A stretch of 8,667 nucleotides of DNA from the NCBI GenBank assembly GCA_005879205.1, contig VBLD01000125.1, positions 1 to 8,667 on the forward strand. The letters run 5' to 3'. The DNA comes from Deltaproteobacteria bacterium (GTDB taxonomy: Bacteria > Desulfobacterota > Binatia > DP-6). The translations under genes and the position numbers were made by a program. Of this stretch, positions 6,059 through 8,667 are shown one piece after another. Below the pieces are notes generated by a model. The model had not been told where the DNA came from. It did not search any database and saw only the letters and a program-made list of their open reading frames with translations. The stretch's first letter is position 1. Each line of letters starts with the position of its first letter.

Positions 6059-6180
6059 GCGCGCGGCCCATCACGCCCGGGTGCAGCCACTTGCCGATCA
6101 GGCGCAGCAGCACTCCGTCTTGCACCCGTTTGCGAAGGATCGCCCGCAGCCGTCCGTGGTCCAGCGTCGGCAGCTCTTCC
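6057..6180 (-). pseudogene. Remnant of a group II intron reverse transcriptase/maturase
   Basis: Read leftward, this stretch encodes LDHGRLRAILRKRVQDGVLL followed by RLIGKWLHPGVM. This closely follows the conserved block of bacterial group II intron reverse transcriptases after the first catalytic aspartate region, where the pattern is D-H-x-x-L-x-x-x-L-x-x-R-V-x-D-x-x-x-L-x-L-I-x-x-W-L-x-A-G-V. Only about 40 residues match. The YADD active site, the thumb and maturase domains and the intron RNA are absent. On one side the frame runs into sequence antisense to the microprotein, on the other into the end of the GT-C-like gene. It is a decayed fragment wedged between convergent genes, and evidence that a retroelement once inserted here. 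Confidence 0.65.
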
Positions 6181-6181
6181 G

Positions 6182-7723
6182 TCAGTGCGCGAGAGGCGTT
6201 GCGCCTGCGCCGCGGGAGTCCCGCGGTACGAGCAGGTGAGCACTCCGCCGTCCCTGCTCTCCCGCTTTCACGATCGCCGGGTCGGTCACGAAGTGCACGC
6301 GCCTGCCGTCGACCGTGTCGTCGGGAAAGAAGATCGCGAACACGGCCGCCCAGCCGGGAAACCACGGCATTCCCACCGTGCTCAACAGAGGCCCGACGCC
6401 TCCGAAGCGCTTGTTCTCGATGTAGACGTCGGCTCCCGCCGGCGCCTTGGCCACCTCCGCGCGAATCGCCCCGATCACGGACTCCGTCTCCAGCCGCTCC
6501 GAGACGTGATGATTGATCGGCGGCGCGAAGAAACGCTCGCCGAGGACCATCGCGGCCACGAGTGCGACGAGACCGACCATGGAGCGCGCCGAACTCGGGC
6601 GAAGGCGCGCACCGACCCGTGCGAGGACGACGCACGTCATCGTCGCGAGCCCGATCGTCGCGGCATACTGGTAGCGCGCCTCGTGCTGGAACTGTATGCC
6701 GTTCGCGAAGTAGGGGGCCCGGCCGCCGGCGAGCGCTGCATAGCAGGCGAAGGCGAGTGCCAGACCGGCGAGCATCACGCGTCTATGCGATCCCGGCGCC
6801 CGCACGAAGGTGACCAGCACGAGGAATACCCATGCCCCCACCAGAACGCGCCACGTCCAACCGAGCTCGGGGACGCGCTTCGCGAAGGGACCGGCATGCA
6901 GCGCGACGATGCCATTGCCCGCGAGCAAGCCGAGGAGTTTGAAGAGCGCGCGCGGCACGGACAGCGCGGCCGTGATCGGCAGATGCGGGAACGGACCGTA
7001 GAGTTTCCAGTTGAGCGCGATCAGGTTCGAGTAGAGAAGAAACGACACCACGGCCATCACGGCGAACATCATCACGAGACGAATCCACGGTGCCGACCTG
7101 GGCAGGAGGACGAACGCGATCGCGGGCAACGCGAAGACGATGCCGAGACCGACGCCGAAGCTCGTGACGACCATCAGCACGAGGAGGCTCCACCCGAACA
7201 TGGCCCGGCCGCCGAAGCCGTCCCCATCGCGGATGTCGGCGAGCCTGAGCAGCATCCAGGTGACGATGACCGTTCCCACCAACTGCCCGTACACCGAGAA
7301 CCATCCGATCGCCTCTTCGTGGACGGCTGCGGTGCCCCAGAGCGACGCCGCGAGGCAGGCGGTGGTCGCGCTTCCGGTGAGCCGGCGGAGTGCCTCGAAC
7401 AGCATGCCGACGGCGGCCAGGTGGGTGAGAAACGTCAGCACGAAGTATGGCTGCGGATGCGTGCCGACGAACGCGTGGAGCACCCACCAGATCGCGTTCC
7501 GGGTCACCAACGAATGCTCCGCCCACACCGTGATGAGGAACCTCGCCGGACTGTAGTTCTCGATGAAGTACAGGTTTACGAAGTCGTCCTCGCGAAAGTA
7601 GTTGTGCACGATCGGGTAGTAGACGGCCGCCGCCGCCAGCAACGGCACGACGATCAACGGGTGCACGGCCGTGGGCGCGCGGTCTCTCATCGGGTCGCTG
7701 GTCGGGTCGTGCAAGAGGGTCAC
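6182..7723 (-). CDS. Multi-pass membrane protein, GT-C glycosyltransferase-like
   Basis: The protein is about 513 residues, with a first membrane segment at about 22-40, many further hydrophobic segments and a soluble C-terminal part of about 100 residues. Right after the first segment comes NYFREDDFVNLYF, with acidic residues Glu45, Asp46 and Asp47 in the first extracytoplasmic loop. This is the layout of GT-C enzymes (PMT/ArnT-like), where such a loop aspartate is catalytic and the donor is a lipid-linked sugar. A later loop has TVWAEHSLVTRN. I cannot assign a specific family member, sugar or acceptor. The start is GTG at 7723, with a possible ATG at 7690; neither has a clear Shine-Dalgarno. 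The gene converges on the microprotein gene, with only the reverse transcriptase remnant between them, and probably has its own promoter. It could add sugars to the glycan or lipid modified by the neighbouring system, but that is a guess from location. Confidence 0.72.
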   Translation of the reverse strand: MTLLHDPTSDPMRDRAPTAVHPLIVVPLLAAAAVYYPIVHNYFREDDFVNLYFIENYSPARFLITVWAEHSLVTRNAIWWVLHAFVGTHPQPYFVLTFLTHLAAVGMLFEALRRLTGSATTACLAASLWGTAAVHEEAIGWFSVYGQLVGTVIVTWMLLRLADIRDGDGFGGRAMFGWSLLVLMVVTSFGVGLGIVFALPAIAFVLLPRSAPWIRLVMMFAVMAVVSFLLYSNLIALNWKLYGPFPHLPITAALSVPRALFKLLGLLAGNGIVALHAGPFAKRVPELGWTWRVLVGAWVFLVLVTFVRAPGSHRRVMLAGLALAFACYAALAGGRAPYFANGIQFQHEARYQYAATIGLATMTCVVLARVGARLRPSSARSMVGLVALVAAMVLGERFFAPPINHHVSERLETESVIGAIRAEVAKAPAGADVYIENKRFGGVGPLLSTVGMPWFPGWAAVFAIFFPDDTVDGRRVHFVTDPAIVKAGEQGRRSAHLLVPRDSRGAGATPLAH

Positions 7724-8025
7724 GGTCGTCGCTCGCGCGGTGGGGTCCGAGGCAGCGCCGATGTCGCTCCGGCGCAGGCCGTGTCGTAGGTCGGCCTATA
7801 CCATAGTCGTGTGCTTCGCTGCCGTATTTGCGGTATCTGGACGAGGCCACTAGGCGCCGGAGTTCACGTAACCCCCGGCATCAGATTCTGGCTGCGCCAC
7901 TCCACGCCGCCCCTTCCCGCCTGCGGGAGACTTGGTTCCTGGCTCGCTGGGCAAACCGCCAGCTGATCGCCTACGGTGCCACCCGATTGAAATCGGACGA
8001 ATCATCCGTCCCCGCGCCTCGTCCG
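7724..8025. other. Divergent intergenic region between the GT-C-like and acyltransferase genes
   Basis: About 300 bp separate two divergent genes. It is locally AT-richer near 7797-7835 and holds the inverted repeat CTAT-ACC-ATAG at 7796-7806, which includes TATA-like sequence on both strands, but I find no matching -35 at proper spacing. A second inverted repeat, TCCCGC-CT-GCGGGA at 7915-7928, and a weaker one, GGACG/CGTCC at 7995-7999 and 8007-8011, are present. The frame of the acyltransferase stays open back to about 7807, but the encoded sequence has no motif. I expect promoters for both flanking genes here. No RNA gene was recognised. Confidence 0.4.
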
Positions 8026-8667
8026 GTGGGCGTTGCCATCTCGACATCGTACTTGCCCGAGCTCGAATCGCTCCGCGGACTCGCCATGCTTTTGGTCCTG
8101 ACCTTTCACATCGACGCGAACCTCCACGCGCCGTTCGGCCCACCCACAAGCGCCGTCCCGCTCTGGCTGGCATTCGTGCGAGCCGGTCACAGCGGCGTGG
8201 ACCTCTTCTTCGTACTGAGCAGCTTCTTGCTGTCGTTACCGTTCTTCACCGCCGCGGCGCAGGGGCGCAGGCTCAACACGCGCGGCTACTTCGCACGCCG
8301 CGCGCTGCGCATCCTGCCCCTGTACTATTCCGCCGTCGCCGTCGGAACCGTGGTGTGCGCGCGCGGCCCCGGCGACCTGACCCGAGGGCTGCCGTACCTG
8401 CTCTTCCTCAACGCGCTGGCGACGCCACTGACGCCGTGGAGTGCCGTGTGGTGGAGCCTCTGCACCGAGGCCCAGTTCTATCTGTTGCTGCCGTTGCTCA
8501 GTCCCTGTCTGCGCTCGCGCACCGGCCGAGTCTGGGGTCTGGTCGCGCTCGCCGCGTATGCGGCGGTGTACAGCGCCTTCTTCGCCGGCGTATTCCGCAT
8601 GCCGACCAACTACATGGCGGCGTGGTTAGGGATGTCGCTGTTCGGCCGCGCGCCGCAGTTCCTTGCG
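8026..8667 (+). CDS. Acyltransferase family 3 (OafA-like) membrane protein, 3' end beyond the window
   Basis: The first 214 codons are present, with no stop before the window ends. Family motifs: YLPELESLRGLAMLLVLTFH at 9-28 with the conserved His28, GVDLFFVLSSFLLS at 57-70 (the usual SGF reads SSF), RRALRILPLYY at 91-101, and WSLCTEAQFYLLLPLL at 143-158 with Glu148. These are the signature elements of AT3 proteins, which pass acyl groups, often acetyl from acetyl-CoA, to surface polysaccharides, lipid A sugars, peptidoglycan or small molecules. The GTG at 8026 is chosen because it leaves the short N-terminus typical of the family. A TTG at 8053 is also possible, and no Shine-Dalgarno decides. 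It is divergent from the GT-C-like gene. Being another acyltransferase, it adds to the view of an envelope-modification locus, but it belongs to a mechanism separate from the MBOAT system. Confidence 0.88.
   Translation, partial: MGVAISTSYLPELESLRGLAMLLVLTFHIDANLHAPFGPPTSAVPLWLAFVRAGHSGVDLFFVLSSFLLSLPFFTAAAQGRRLNTRGYFARRALRILPLYYSAVAVGTVVCARGPGDLTRGLPYLLFLNALATPLTPWSAVWWSLCTEAQFYLLLPLLSPCLRSRTGRVWGLVALAAYAAVYSAFFAGVFRMPTNYMAAWLGMSLFGRAPQFLA

Noticed and set aside
4783..6516. 577-codon plus-strand frame running through the SGNH gene and beyond
   Set aside because: It is an Arg/Ala/Pro-rich out-of-frame reading of the SGNH gene with no recognisable domain, and it crosses the microprotein gene and its stop.
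6185..7789. 534-codon plus-strand frame opposite the GT-C-like gene
   Set aside because: It is dominated by Arg, Glu, His and Asp, the typical antisense image of a hydrophobic membrane protein.
7850..8173. Minus-strand frames over the start of the acyltransferase gene
   Set aside because: They overlap a clear acyltransferase-3 coding sequence in antisense and show no motif.
1..8667. tRNA, rRNA, CRISPR array or riboswitch
   Set aside because: I saw no cloverleaf with a TTCGANNC-type T-loop, no regularly spaced direct repeats and no known riboswitch core on either strand, as far as reading by eye allows.

Overview
The window is a piece of a GC-rich bacterial chromosome. Third codon positions are mostly G or C, several starts are GTG, and genes are closely packed or overlap. 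No single gene identifies the organism. A fatty-acyl-AMP-ligase-like enzyme, an AlgI/DltB-type acyltransferase and envelope-polysaccharide-type neighbours would fit an uncultured proteobacterium or a related Gram-negative-type lineage, but that is inference.

The core (about 322-6044) looks like a complete cell-envelope acylation system, laid out as two divergent transcription units around a short intergenic region near 4743-4801. The leftward unit is, in order: an acyl-AMP ligase (3006-4742), an acyl carrier protein (2739-2990), an MBOAT membrane O-acyltransferase (1533-2699) and a membrane-anchored SGNH transferase/hydrolase (322-1530). The rightward unit is a second, divergent SGNH-type protein (4802-5929), overlapped by a 43-codon gene (5913-6044) that encodes a one-pass membrane microprotein ending in FIYQAF. 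This matches the C-terminal FIYxxF acyl-shuttle hexapeptide of DltX in the Gram-positive D-alanylation (Dlt) pathway. The five Dlt roles (activating enzyme, carrier, MBOAT, shuttle microprotein, SGNH transferase) are therefore all present. The activating enzyme resembles a fatty acyl-AMP ligase rather than DltA, so the cargo is probably a carboxylic or fatty acid rather than D-alanine.

Proposed flow: acid + ATP gives acyl-AMP, which gives acyl-ACP in the cytoplasm. The MBOAT moves the acyl group across the membrane to the microprotein's terminal tyrosine, and one or both SGNH proteins transfer it to an extracytoplasmic acceptor.

To the right lie a short decayed piece of group II intron reverse transcriptase (6057-6180), a leftward multi-pass GT-C-like membrane protein (6182-7723), about 300 bp without a gene, and the start of a rightward acyltransferase-3 (OafA-like) gene cut by the window end. 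Left of the core (1-321) there is only a fragment resembling an XRE-type antitoxin DNA-binding domain and apparently non-coding sequence. The flanking genes suggest a surface-glycan or envelope-modification neighbourhood bordered by mobile-element debris.
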